This document shows positions 33,252 through 43,200 of a stretch of 64,000 bases of DNA, piece by piece. Made by a program: the position numbers and the translations under genes. The DNA is taken from positions 1 to 64,000 of the forward strand of contig CALWSF010000009.1 in the NCBI GenBank assembly GCA_944384125.1, in the 5' to 3' direction. The DNA is from an uncultured Lachnospiraceae bacterium (GTDB lineage Bacteria; Bacillota; Clostridia; Lachnospirales; Lachnospiraceae). The first letter of the stretch is position 1; every line of letters begins with the position of its first letter. The notes under the pieces are model-generated. The model saw only the letters and a list, made by a program, of their open reading frames with translations, searched no databases and had not been told where the DNA came from.

Positions 33252-33983
33252 TTAATATCCAAGCTGTCTCAGAATCTGTCCCGGATCGCCCAAAAGTACA
33301 AGATTCGCCCTTTTATCCGAAAAATGCTCTGTGCGGTGTATAACAGCCAGAGTCTTTCCGCCAAAATAGCGGACATAATTGGAAAACACCTCCGACTGCA
33401 GTGTTGTTCCGATAAGAAGAAGAACTTCCGCCTTTCCTATCTCCTCCGTTGTTCTCGTCATAATCCGGCTGTCAACCATCTCCCCGTAAAGAGATACAAG
33501 AGGTCGTATTACAGCCCCGCAGACACGGCACTGGGGAATCGCTCCGCCTCTCCTCATGTCCTCCACCGCATAGTACTCTCCGCACCGGGGACAGCGGTTT
33601 TTAAATACACTGCCATGAAGCTCAATGACGTTCTCACAGCCCGCCCTCTGCTCCTGCTCAAAAATATTGGTCGTAATAACACACTGAAGCCGGCCTGCTC
33701 TCTCCATGGCCGCCAGCGCATAGCTGGAACCGGCCGGTTCCGGAATCTGACTTAAGATCTCTTTTTCATAAAACTGATAAAATTTTGCCGGCCGCGTATT
33801 ATAATACACACTTGTAAAAATATCTTCCGGAGAATCCCCGTAAATACGCTCAATCTCATAAGCTCGCTCCGGCTTTTTAATGCCCACAAATCCGCTCTCC
33901 TCTGTTACCCCGGATCCGCAGAGCGCAACCGTATAGCTGCTGTTCTCCAACGCATTTTTTAAAAGACTGATATTTTCATTCAT
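33252..33983 (-). CDS. Divergent SIR2 (sirtuin) family protein
   Basis: This 243-residue protein has the sirtuin frame: the catalytic His123 (ELHGS), four zinc Cys (131, 134, 152, 155), and GTTLQSEVF near the end. Several NAD-contact motifs are altered. GAGxSxxSGIPDFR reads CGSGVTEESGFVGIKK, so the Asp-Phe-Arg is gone. TQNID reads TTNIF, placing Phe108 where the nicotinamide-binding Asp should be. It may therefore bind NAD differently, act as an NAD hydrolase or ADP-ribosyltransferase-like enzyme, or be inactive. It heads a transcript with the TlpA-like lipoprotein and has its own consensus promoter. Confidence 0.8.
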   Translation of the reverse strand: MNENISLLKNALENSSYTVALCGSGVTEESGFVGIKKPERAYEIERIYGDSPEDIFTSVYYNTRPAKFYQFYEKEILSQIPEPAGSSYALAAMERAGRLQCVITTNIFEQEQRAGCENVIELHGSVFKNRCPRCGEYYAVEDMRRGGAIPQCRVCGAVIRPLVSLYGEMVDSRIMTRTTEEIGKAEVLLLIGTTLQSEVFSNYVRYFGGKTLAVIHRTEHFSDKRANLVLLGDPGQILRQLGY

Positions 33984-34024
33984 TCAGACTCCCCCTCCCC
34001 GAAAATCCTCTGTTTCATACTGTT

Positions 34025-34053
34025 ATTATACTAGATAAGAGAGTCCGTTACAA
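34025..34053 (-). promoter_or_regulatory. Promoter of the sirtuin gene
   Basis: Minus-strand TTGTAA (34048-34053), 17-base spacer and perfect TATAAT (34025-34030), about 40 bases before the start codon. Confidence 0.65.
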
Positions 34054-34078
34054 GAAAAAGAAACTCCCGGCCTGTGCC

Positions 34079-35839
34079 TCAGTTTATTTTACCCTTCGCC
34101 TTTTCGGCAAATACGCTGCACCGCACCCAGTGCGTTTCTCCCAGAGCAGTAACCGGAATTTCCTCCTGCCGGCATATGCTGCACGCAGCAGGGCACCTGT
34201 CATAAAAAGCACACCCGAAAGAGCCTGTCCCGGCACAGAGAGCCGCCTCTTTTTCTTCAGAAGTCGTCTTACCTTCCGCATATGAGGCTTCCATTTCCGT
34301 TTCCATGGAAGCCGCTCCGAGAAGCAGCCTGGTATAAGGATGGGCCGGAGACTCATACACCTCTCCTGAAAGCCCTTCCTCCACTATCTGTCCCTTGTAT
34401 ATGACCATGACACGGCTGCAGAAGCGGCGTACAACATTAAGATCATGGGATATAAAAAGAAGCGTCATTTTTCTCTCCTCATGAATTCTGAGGAGAAGCT
34501 CGAGAATCTGAGACTGTATGGTAACATCCAGGGCAGAAACAGGTTCATCTGCGATAAGAAGCCGCGACTCCATCAGGAGAGCTGCTCCGATGCTGATTCT
34601 CTGCCTCTGACCGCCGGAGAGCTCTCTGGGCCGCCTTGATGCAAAGGATGCATCCAGTCCTACCTTCTCAAGCATATCCGAGACTCTTTTTTTCCTCTCA
34701 CTTCGATCCCTTATCCCGCGCAGCCGGAGCGGTTCCTCCAGAATCCATCCCACAGTTCTGGCAGGATTGAGCGATCCAAACGGATCCTGAAACACCATCT
34801 GCGGTCTGGCATCCTCCCTTATCCACACATTCCCTGTATAGTTGGTGTGCAGTCCCAGTATCGTCTTGCAGAGTGTGGATTTTCCGCAGCCGCTCTCGCC
34901 CACGATTCCCACAATCTCCCCGTCCCGGGCTGTCAGATTCATATCATGGATCACATGCTTGCTTCCGTTTTTCCGGAAAAAGCCGTTTTTCACGTCATAA
35001 AATACATTTACATTATCCAGGCGGATCATCTCCCGCTCCCCCTGGCCTCTTCCGTCATACGCGGGAATTCTGGCCACAAGGCTGCGCGTGTACTCATGTC
35101 TGGGATGACAGAGCACCTCCTGTGTCATCCCCTCTTCCACAATCTCCCCTTTATATACAACAAGTACCCGGTTGCAGAGAGCCCGGACCACATTGAGATC
35201 ATGGGATATAAACAGGATGGATGTACCTTTTTTTTCATGAATATCCCGCAGAAGGCTGAGAATCTGAGCCTGAACCACACAGTCAAGGGCCGTGGTAGGC
35301 TCATCTGCGATAAGAAGAGAAGGGGAGCTTACCATTGCCTGTGCCAGCATTACCCTCTGACGCATTCCTCCGGACAGTTCATGCGGATATGCCCGGCAGA
35401 GTCTTTTTACATCCGTAAGGCCAACCTCACACATAGCCTCCTCTACTTTTTCCCGGATCTGATTCTCCGAAAGTTTTGTGTGCAGCCTCAGGCTCTCCCC
35501 CACCTGCTTTCCGATGGGAAGAACGGGATTTAAAGATGTCATTGGCTCCTGAAATACCATTCCCATCTCGCTGCCGCGCAGCTTCCGCCACTCATCTTCC
35601 TCCATTTTCAGAAGATCTCTTCCGTTAAAAAGAATTTCTCCCGAAAAAATATCGGCATCCTTTGGAAGAAGCCCCATCAGGGCCAGCGCGCTCATGGATT
35701 TTCCTGAACCGGACTCCCCCACAACGCCAAGTATTTCACCGCGGTGTATCTCAAAGCTGACTCCTTTTACCGCTTCAAAGATTCCTTTTTCTTCCGGAAA
35801 CCGGATGCTGAGATTTTTTATTTCTACCAGTGGTTTCAT
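34079..35839 (-). CDS. Peptide/nickel-type ABC transporter, fused double ATP-binding protein
   Basis: This 586-residue protein joins two ABC ATPase domains that are usually separate DppD- and DppF-like proteins. The first has Walker A GESGSGKS, signature LSGGMRQR and Walker B LLIADEP. The second repeats them with GESGCGKS, LSGGQRQR and LLIADEP. The C-terminal Cys-rich segment (CAFYDRCPAACSICRQEE) matches the oligopeptide-type tail of this subfamily. It energises the permeases encoded just upstream. Two adjacent ATG codons could start translation; the second has better spacing from the G-rich ribosome site. It is the last gene of the operon. Confidence 0.93.
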   Translation of the reverse strand: MKPLVEIKNLSIRFPEEKGIFEAVKGVSFEIHRGEILGVVGESGSGKSMSALALMGLLPKDADIFSGEILFNGRDLLKMEEDEWRKLRGSEMGMVFQEPMTSLNPVLPIGKQVGESLRLHTKLSENQIREKVEEAMCEVGLTDVKRLCRAYPHELSGGMRQRVMLAQAMVSSPSLLIADEPTTALDCVVQAQILSLLRDIHEKKGTSILFISHDLNVVRALCNRVLVVYKGEIVEEGMTQEVLCHPRHEYTRSLVARIPAYDGRGQGEREMIRLDNVNVFYDVKNGFFRKNGSKHVIHDMNLTARDGEIVGIVGESGCGKSTLCKTILGLHTNYTGNVWIREDARPQMVFQDPFGSLNPARTVGWILEEPLRLRGIRDRSERKKRVSDMLEKVGLDASFASRRPRELSGGQRQRISIGAALLMESRLLIADEPVSALDVTIQSQILELLLRIHEERKMTLLFISHDLNVVRRFCSRVMVIYKGQIVEEGLSGEVYESPAHPYTRLLLGAASMETEMEASYAEGKTTSEEKEAALCAGTGSFGCAFYDRCPAACSICRQEEIPVTALGETHWVRCSVFAEKAKGKIN

Positions 35840-35850
35840 CATTCTCCCCC

Positions 35851-36648
35851 CTACTCCTTCAGAGCCCGGAGCCCTTCACTGACCATACTGAAGCCCAGGA
35901 TTATGAGAATTATGGTTACTCCCGGTGCAATCGCGTACCAGGGAGCATTGGAAAGGTAAGACTGTGCTTCTGACAGCATTCGTCCCAGGCTGGGATCCGG
36001 CGGCTGTATGCCAAGCCCCAGATAGCTCATGCTTGCCTCCGCCAGAACTGCGTTGTTAAATCCGATTGCAGCAGCTGTTAGTATACTGACTCCCGCATTG
36101 GGAAGAATATGAGCAAAAATTATGCGCATATGTCCGGCCCGCATAATCCGGGCACTTTTTACAAAATCCAGATCCCGGTACCGTATTACCTCACTGCGCA
36201 CAATGCGGGCAAAACTCGGAATAAACAGGATGCCCAGCGCCAGTATGATATTGTAGCTGCCGCTGCCCAGAAGGGAAATAAATATCAGAGCCAGAAGTAT
36301 ACTGGGAAATGAGAGAAGAATATCATTGAAACGCATAATCATGTTGTCAGCCCATCCGCCGAAATAGCCGGTCAGGGCTCCTATCAGCGTTCCGAAAAAT
36401 CCTCCTATCAGAACCGTGGAAACAGCGACAAAAAATGTGCTTCCGCTGCCTGCCATCACACGGCTCAGGATATCACGTCCAAAATTATCTGTCCCGAACG
36501 GATGTGCCGCACATGGTGCCAGATTTACAGCCATGGAATCCATCGCTGTCGGCTCGTAGGGCGTCCAGATCTGCCCAAGCAGCGCAATCAGAAGAAAAAA
36601 GATTGTAATTGCACCGCCCGCAATCAGGTTAAAGTTTTTTTTCTTCAT
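35851..36648 (-). CDS. Peptide/nickel-type ABC transporter permease (DppC-like)
   Basis: This 265-residue inner-membrane permease has an N-terminal helix, the HPFGTDNFGRDILSRVMAGS segment typical of DppC/OppC, and a binding-protein-dependent transport domain of five helices. The coupling motif near 175-195 reads RAGHMRIIFAHILPNAGVSIL. It pairs with the DppB-like permease encoded 14 bases upstream. The ATG follows AAGGAGGG. Cargo (peptide, nickel or opine) cannot be told from this subunit. Confidence 0.92.
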   Translation of the reverse strand: MKKKNFNLIAGGAITIFFLLIALLGQIWTPYEPTAMDSMAVNLAPCAAHPFGTDNFGRDILSRVMAGSGSTFFVAVSTVLIGGFFGTLIGALTGYFGGWADNMIMRFNDILLSFPSILLALIFISLLGSGSYNIILALGILFIPSFARIVRSEVIRYRDLDFVKSARIMRAGHMRIIFAHILPNAGVSILTAAAIGFNNAVLAEASMSYLGLGIQPPDPSLGRMLSEAQSYLSNAPWYAIAPGVTIILIILGFSMVSEGLRALKE

Positions 36649-36662
36649 CGCCTTCTCCCTCC

Positions 36663-37607
36663 TTACACTGACCGAACGCGCGGATCCAGAAGCTGATAGA
36701 GAATATCTACCACAAAATTTATTATAACAACCACCGCCGTCACATAAAGAACAATGGCCTGAACCACAGGATAATCGCGGTTCAGAATAGAACTGATGAG
36801 AAGACGCCCGATTCCCGGCACACTGAATACCTGCTCCACCACAATGCTCCCGGCCAGTATCTCAGCGATAACCATGGCCAGAAATGTCACAACGGGAATC
36901 ATGGCATTTTTCAGGACATGTCCGTAAAGCACGCCTGAACTGGTATTTCCTTTACTGAAAGCTGTCCTCACATAATCCTGGCTCAGCTGTGCCAGAACAG
37001 AATTGCGAAGAAATTTCACGACCATGGCAATCTTTGGGAGAGCTATCGCCACAGCGGGGAAAATCAGATACTCCACAGATTTCCAGAAACTTTCACGGGG
37101 AGAAATAAATTTTCCCGGCTGGAAAAGATGCAGCGTAAGTCCAAAAACATAGGTAAGAATCATTCCCAGAAAAAACGGGGGAACTGCCATGATAATCTGA
37201 GAAATCTGATTTGTTACAACATCCAGCCACTTTCCGGAAAAACGGGCACTGGCAATTCCCAGCGGAATGGAGAAGACAAGTATCATGAGAAGAGCAATTC
37301 CGGACAGGAGAACCGTAACAAAAAGAGGTTCCTCAAGAAGAGACTGAACTGTTATACCCTCATACCGGTACGACTCTCCAAAATCTCCCTGCACAGCGCC
37401 TTTGAGCCAGCGGACATACCGCTCCGGCAGAGGATCCGTAAGCCCCATCTCCTCCCGCAGAGCCAGGAGCTGTTCTTTTGTAGCATCCTTGCCCAGTCTG
37501 GAAAGCGCTGCATCGCCGGGAATAACAGAGAAAGCGGCAAACGACAGGAAAGAAATAACCAACAATGTTATAATGAGAGTAATCAGTTTTTTTATAAAAT
37601 ATTTCAT
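36663..37607 (-). CDS. Peptide/nickel-type ABC transporter permease (DppB-like)
   Basis: This 314-residue permease shows the DppB-type N-terminus (KKLITLIITLLVISFLSFAAFSVIPGD), the LGLTDPLP-like segment MGLTDPLPERYVRWLKGA, and the transport domain ending in LNRDYPVVQAIVLYVTAVVVIINFVVDILYQLLDPRVR. About six helices are visible. The start is the ATG after GGGAGG; an upstream frame extension has no ribosome site. It follows the binding-protein gene by 57 bases. Confidence 0.93.
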   Translation of the reverse strand: MKYFIKKLITLIITLLVISFLSFAAFSVIPGDAALSRLGKDATKEQLLALREEMGLTDPLPERYVRWLKGAVQGDFGESYRYEGITVQSLLEEPLFVTVLLSGIALLMILVFSIPLGIASARFSGKWLDVVTNQISQIIMAVPPFFLGMILTYVFGLTLHLFQPGKFISPRESFWKSVEYLIFPAVAIALPKIAMVVKFLRNSVLAQLSQDYVRTAFSKGNTSSGVLYGHVLKNAMIPVVTFLAMVIAEILAGSIVVEQVFSVPGIGRLLISSILNRDYPVVQAIVLYVTAVVVIINFVVDILYQLLDPRVRSV

Positions 37608-37664
37608 TTTTTCCTCCCTGTGTTTTCCGCTTTCACACAATGTAAAATCCTGATAACTGCCGTC

Positions 37665-39251
37665 TTACTGCTGTTCAACCTGATAGAGAAGCGACATGTC
37701 CTCTGCAGCTGTCGGGTAGAAGGTATAGCCTCCGAATTTTTTGCTGACTGCCACCAGGTTAACCGGATCCTCAATATAAACTGCCGCAGCATCCTCGGCC
37801 AGTATCATCTGGGCTTCTTTATAGTATTCTGCCTTTTCTTCCTGATTTACAGCCGCATAGGCTTTATCAAACACCTCATCATATGAAGTGTTGGAATAGT
37901 GCATAAAATTTTTCGCATGCCCCGTCTTGTACTTGAGAAGCCAGTCGCTGGGCGCCAGTGTTCCGTCAAAACCGATTACCGTTGCCTGGAAATCGCCTCC
38001 CTGATATACATCAGACAGCCATGTACTCCACTCTACCTGATTGATAGTAACACGCACGCCGATCTGGGACAGCTCATCCGCTATAATCTGTGCCGTGTCC
38101 ACATGCTGAGAGTAGGAGCTGGGAACCGTAATGGTAAGATCAAAGCCATCAGGGTAACCTGCCTCTGCAAGAAGCTCCTTCGCCTTTTCAGGATCATACG
38201 TATAAACATTTTCAGCTTCCGGCTCATAGTATACGGACATGGCCGGAATCATGTGCGAACCAATCAGATGGCTCTTTCCGCCAAAAAGGAAATTATTGAT
38301 GGCATTCCGATCCACTCCATAGCACAGCGCCTGGCGAACCCCCGTCTTTGAAAGCGGCTCGTATGAGCTGTTTAAGTACATGGCATGAACCAGATTCATA
38401 CTTCCCTCATAAATATTGTAGCTGTCTCCCAGTGTCTCAGCCTGTGCTGCCGTCAGATATTTCATAATATCAATCGTGCCCGCCTGGAGTTCTACAAAAG
38501 CCGTATCCACATCGGCAATAAACTTAAACTCCACACGATCAAGGCTGGGGACACCCTCCTGCCAGTAACCGTCATATTTCTCCAGAACAATATTCTGTCC
38601 CGGCGTATAGGATACATAGCGGAATGGTCCCGTTCCGATGGGGTTTCCTGCCGGATCCTCATTGGACGCAGGAATGATGGCAACTGTCATCATGGGAAGA
38701 AGCTCTGTGTAGCTCTCATTCAGATGAACTTCCAGTGTCCTGTCATCCACAATCACGGTTTCCGAAACAATAGAAAATGCGGAGGATTCGCCCTGAATCT
38801 CCGCATAACGATCAATGGAATATTTGACATCTTCAATGGTTACCGGTGTTCCGTCGTGGAATGTGATCCCGTCCCGAAGTGTAAAGGTATAGACCTTCGC
38901 GTCATCGGAAACCGTATAATCACTGGCAACCGCCGGCATAAAACTGCCGTCTGAAGCGGGCTTTACAAGCCCTTCGTACAAATTGAATACCACATCTCTA
39001 GTTCCTGCGTCCGTATCAATATGGGGGTCAAGACTAGCCAGGTCCTGCGTCATGCCAAAGACAACGCTGCCGCCTGGTACTGGTGTTCCTTCTGAAAGAG
39101 TATTACTGCTTTCTTCTGCGGTTGTATCCTGGCTCTGAGCCGCCTGGGATCCCGCCGAGGTGCCCTCTGCATTCTTATCGCCTCCGCACGCGCAGAGTGC
39201 AACAGATACCAGAAGTGCCATTACGCCTGAAAGAAGGTGTTTCTTTTTCAT
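37665..39251 (-). CDS. ABC transporter substrate-binding lipoprotein, family 5 (DppA/OppA-like)
   Basis: This 528-residue extracytoplasmic binding protein has a lipobox (ALCAC, Cys22), a Ser/Thr/Glu linker to about 60, and the family 5 solute-binding domain starting GGSVVFGMTQDLASLDPH, with FTLRDGITFHDGTPVT typical of peptide and nickel binders. It delivers substrate to the permease pair downstream. No His-rich nickel site is obvious, so oligopeptides or glycoside-like ligands are equally possible. Two start codons lie three codons apart; the second is used because the first almost touches the ribosome site. Confidence 0.93.
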   Translation of the reverse strand: MKKKHLLSGVMALLVSVALCACGGDKNAEGTSAGSQAAQSQDTTAEESSNTLSEGTPVPGGSVVFGMTQDLASLDPHIDTDAGTRDVVFNLYEGLVKPASDGSFMPAVASDYTVSDDAKVYTFTLRDGITFHDGTPVTIEDVKYSIDRYAEIQGESSAFSIVSETVIVDDRTLEVHLNESYTELLPMMTVAIIPASNEDPAGNPIGTGPFRYVSYTPGQNIVLEKYDGYWQEGVPSLDRVEFKFIADVDTAFVELQAGTIDIMKYLTAAQAETLGDSYNIYEGSMNLVHAMYLNSSYEPLSKTGVRQALCYGVDRNAINNFLFGGKSHLIGSHMIPAMSVYYEPEAENVYTYDPEKAKELLAEAGYPDGFDLTITVPSSYSQHVDTAQIIADELSQIGVRVTINQVEWSTWLSDVYQGGDFQATVIGFDGTLAPSDWLLKYKTGHAKNFMHYSNTSYDEVFDKAYAAVNQEEKAEYYKEAQMILAEDAAAVYIEDPVNLVAVSKKFGGYTFYPTAAEDMSLLYQVEQQ

Positions 39252-39306
39252 GATTTTCATACCTCTCGAATTCGTAATAATCTCTCATTATTAAATTGTC
39301 CCTAAC

Positions 39307-39334
39307 ATTGTATCAGATTCTCCGGAAAAAGCAA
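39307..39334 (-). promoter_or_regulatory. Promoter of the peptide/nickel-type ABC operon
   Basis: Minus-strand TTGCTT (39329-39334), 16-base spacer and TACAAT (39307-39312), about 55 bases before the binding-protein start. Confidence 0.5.
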
Positions 39335-39365
39335 TGACTTTCCGTATCATTGCCTGTAATGTACT

Positions 39366-39387
39366 AAAAAAAAGGCAGAACCGCCTT
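39366..39387 (-). terminator. Terminator of the SbcDC-GDPD transcript
   Basis: On the minus strand AAGGC pairs with GCCTT, followed by a run of eight T in total. The stem includes the stop codon of the phosphodiesterase gene. A flanking 8-bp repeat, GCCTGTAA/TTACAGGC, could extend or compete with it. Confidence 0.65.
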
Positions 39388-40228
39388 ACAGGCTGTCCCG
39401 CTCTTTTTCATCCGGCCGAAAACTGTCAAATATGAATACATCAAACTGCTTTCTGTGTTTTTCCAGCTCCTTCTGACTCCTGATAGTCCATGCCGCCATC
39501 TCACATTTATAAAAATGACGCAGAACTGTCACGGGAAAAGTATTGCTGAACTGGCAGTTATAGGCAATAAAATCCGGACGTGCAAAACCATTCAGCATGC
39601 AGTTTGTGAGTATACCCTCCAGGTACCACGGAGTATTAAGTCCCTCCCGTCTGTGATTGGTAGCCAGCTGTCCGCGGATAACGCCGGGCCGGAATCGCCG
39701 GAACCAGCCAAGGGCCAGAGGACTGAAGGATTCAATACAGTACGGTCCCCGGTAGTTGTCCAGCAGAACTGCCGTCTCCTCACACAGTCTGCGATGTTTC
39801 CACTCCGCTTTAAGCTCAATAATAAGCGGAACACGGCCTCCCACCATATCCAGCACATCTGAAAAAAGCGGAATGTGCTCTCCGGAACCAAAAAGCGGGT
39901 ATTTCTTAAGTTCTTCATATGTAAAAGAATCAACCCGCCGATCTACTCCCGCTGCCCGCTTCAGATCCCAGTCATGAAATACAACAGGGATCTTGTCGGC
40001 TGTCAGCTGGACATCCAGCTCGATTCCATATCCCATTTCCATCGCCCGCCTGAATGCCGCCATGGAATTTTCCGGATATCCCGCTTCATTGTCGTGAAAT
40101 CCCCGATGGGCGATGTACTGCCTCTCAAAAACCCGCATTCTCCCCTTCCGCCCGGTCTCAGGCATCATACAGCAAAAGAAAAGTGAGAAAAATGACAGGG
40201 CAAGAACGCCCGGAATTACAAATACCAT
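39386..40228 (-). CDS. Glycerophosphodiester phosphodiesterase family protein, membrane-anchored
   Basis: This 280-residue protein has an N-terminal hydrophobic helix (about 2-20) and a GDPD TIM-barrel domain. Catalytic signatures are YIAHRGFHDNEAGYPENS (His-Arg pair), GIELDVQLTADKIPVVFHD (acidic metal ligands and second His) and the LIIELKAE strand. Such enzymes hydrolyse glycerophosphodiesters to glycerol-3-phosphate and an alcohol. The topology suggests action at the membrane. Its ribosome site lies within the last codons of sbcC, six bases upstream, so the two are translated from one mRNA. Confidence 0.9.
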   Translation of the reverse strand: MVFVIPGVLALSFFSLFFCCMMPETGRKGRMRVFERQYIAHRGFHDNEAGYPENSMAAFRRAMEMGYGIELDVQLTADKIPVVFHDWDLKRAAGVDRRVDSFTYEELKKYPLFGSGEHIPLFSDVLDMVGGRVPLIIELKAEWKHRRLCEETAVLLDNYRGPYCIESFSPLALGWFRRFRPGVIRGQLATNHRREGLNTPWYLEGILTNCMLNGFARPDFIAYNCQFSNTFPVTVLRHFYKCEMAAWTIRSQKELEKHRKQFDVFIFDSFRPDEKERDSL

Positions 40229-40234
40229 TTTGCA

Positions 40235-43200
40235 CTACTCCTCCATTTCCCAGCGAACCCGGCTTCCGGCAGCATCCCGGGTAACAACAAGCCTGCGGCT
40301 CAGCTGCTCCTTCAGCTCCGTTACGTGGGAAATGATTCCCACAAGGCAGCGGCCGGAAGCCAGCCCTTTCAATATCTGTATTGCTTTCATTCTGGATTCC
40401 TCATCAAGTGTTCCGAATCCCTCATCTATAAACACAGCTTCCACTCTAACACTGCCGGCTGCATTCTGTATTACATCAGCCATTCCCAGTGCCATGGAAA
40501 GTGCCGCCATGAATGATTCCCCGCCCGACAGAGTTCTGACATCACGAATCCGATCCGTAAGCAAACTGTAGACATCCAGATCGAGCCCTACCTCTCCCTG
40601 TTTTCCCAGATCTTCCAGTTCTCTGCACTGCAGAATAAAGGAACCTCCTGTCATGACCGCCAGACGGCGATTGGCGGCATGAATCATTTCTTTAAAATAC
40701 TGGCGCTGCATATAAGTCTGGAAATCAATGCGCGCTGAACCGCTCAGCTTTCCGTCTGCCGTACTGTACAGTACATCAATCTGCTGTCTGTCAAACCGGA
40801 GCTCTTCTCTTTTTTTGAAAGCCTCCTTCAGTTTCCGGTAAGCCGTCTCATTCTGAATCCGTGCAGCTGTAGCTTCAGCCTGTTCTTCATCAGCCGCTTT
40901 TTTTCTGTCAGCAAGTACAGTAAGACGACCGAGACTTTCATCCTCCGGCTTCCTGAGAAACCCTTCTGTCATTTTCCGGTGCTGTTCCCAGATTGTCTCC
41001 GCTTCCAGTCTGTCTTTTACATATGTCTCCCACTCATCCCGCAGCTCCCGCTCTCTGCCCTCATCCAGGAGTGCTGCCATATATTCATCTTCTCCGGAAA
41101 AACCATTTTCTTCCAGTGCCTTTCCAAAAGCTGTTTCCAGCGCTGCAGCTGCCCTGCTGCACCGCTTAAAATTTTCCCGTCCCTGATAAAGCTTTCCCTG
41201 TTTTTCCCGCATTTCCTCCCGTTTTTCACTTAAAAGAAGAGAGGTCTGCTGCTCTCTGTCAGCGAGAAGTTTTTTCTCCTCCCTGAGACGGACAAGCTCC
41301 TGCCTGGCTGATGTCTCATCCTGCCACTCCAGACTGCGGCTCAGCTGTTCCTCTTCCAGAACAGTTCCTCTGAGATCCAGTTCCAGCCGGCCTGCTGCCT
41401 CTTTTATATCCTGCAGCTGCTTTTCTGTGGATGATTTAACCTCTGACAGTTCCTGGGATTTTCGCAGAAGCTCATTCTTTTTTTCCAGTGTTTTCTTAAG
41501 AGCATCTGTGAGCTCTGTGAGGCGTCCGCACTCTTTTTTTGTATATGCGATGGCTTTTTCTATCTGTCCGGCGTACTCCTGATCCGACATTTCAGAAGAT
41601 TTCTCAAGCCCCTCCTGTCCAAAAGCAAGCGCCCCGGTGTTTTTTCTGATTTCCTCCAGCCGGGCAATATGAACTCCGCAGAGAGAGGAAGCTTTGTGAA
41701 ATTCGGCGTCCGCCCTGTCTCTTGCTTTCTTTGCAGCCTCCGCCTCCGCACCCGTTATCTCCCCGCCGGATAATACGGCTCTGGCAGGATGATGAAGCGA
41801 ACCGCACACAGGACAGGGAGTTCCCTCTTTCAGTGACGCCGCCATAATTCCTGCCTGTGCCTCTATGAATTTTCTGTTTTTCCGGACAAAAACCATTTCT
41901 GCCTGCTCATATTCCTGTCCGGCTTTTTCTGCTTTTTCCTGAAGTGCTGCAAGTTCCAGGGAAAGCCGCTCTGTTTCTTTTAAAGCTGCAGAAATATTTT
42001 TCAGCACACCGAGACGGACCTGCTGTCTCTCAAGAAGCCTGCCGTTCTCCAGAAGTTCAATTTCAGCCTGAGCCATTTCTCTCTGCTGCTTCTCAAGTTT
42101 CTCAAGCAGTTCTGAAATCTCCACGAGCCTCTGTTCTTTTTGCTCTGCAGCCTGCTGCTGCTTTTTTAGCTCCCCTTCTTTCCCGGCCCGGAGAGCCATC
42201 AGTTCCTCTCTTCTTTTATAAGCAGGCATGGCCTGCGTGAGGCGCAGTATACTGCTGTCCAGAACCGGCCCGTGCCTCTGAAGTTCGTCTTTGCAAAGCT
42301 TTTGTTTCTTCTCTGCTTCGCTGCAGAGTAAAAGCAGCTTCTCAAGCTCTCCTTCCAGATTTCTGATTTCCTGCTCTGTCCCGTCCCTCTCTCTGCGCGC
42401 GCGGGACAGTTCATCTCTCCGGCTGCGCAGCAGAGCAGCCCGGCCGGCATCCTGAAGCTTTTTCTCAACCTCCCTGTAATATGCAGAGAGAGCCTCAAGC
42501 TTATCCCGGCGTTTTTTCGCTTCCTCACATTCATCCAGCTTCCGGTTTACCTCACGGATATGCAGAATTTTCTGTTTTTCTTCTTCCGCCGCCCGCATCA
42601 GTTCTTCCACTCTGCGCCTTGAATCTGTCTCTCTGCAGCGGCATTTTTCGACGGTCTCCTCCAGAAATCCGAGAATTCCGTCACTGTCCGTATCGATCTT
42701 TTCTTTCTGTTCCTCCCAGGATTCCTTCATCTCGGGATCCGGGACAACCATTCCGGCCGCTTCCCGGCAGACAACAAAATTTTCCCTGAGCTCAGCTGTG
42801 AGACGGCTGTTTTCTTCCTTAAGACGCTGCTGAATCCGCCAGTATATTCCCGTATTAAAAATGCGGGAGAAAATCTCTTTTCGCTCTCTGGATGAAGCGT
42901 GAAGAAGTTTCATATATTCTCCCTGGGCAATCATGGCTGTCTGGGCATACTGTTCCCGATCAAGCCCCACAATACGGCGAATTTCTTCATTGACCTCCGA
43001 TATTTTTCCTGACAGTTCTCTCCCATCCGGGTAAATAAGGCTTGCCTTTTGCGGCGATGAGATCTTTGTCCTTTCTCCATCCCGGTTTTTCTTCTTACTC
43101 AGCCTTATGTAGGACGGACTCCTTCGAATCCGGTATATTCCGCCCTTCTCGGAAAAAATCAGTTCCGCCCAGGTTTCTTCATCCTCCGCCGCATACTGAC

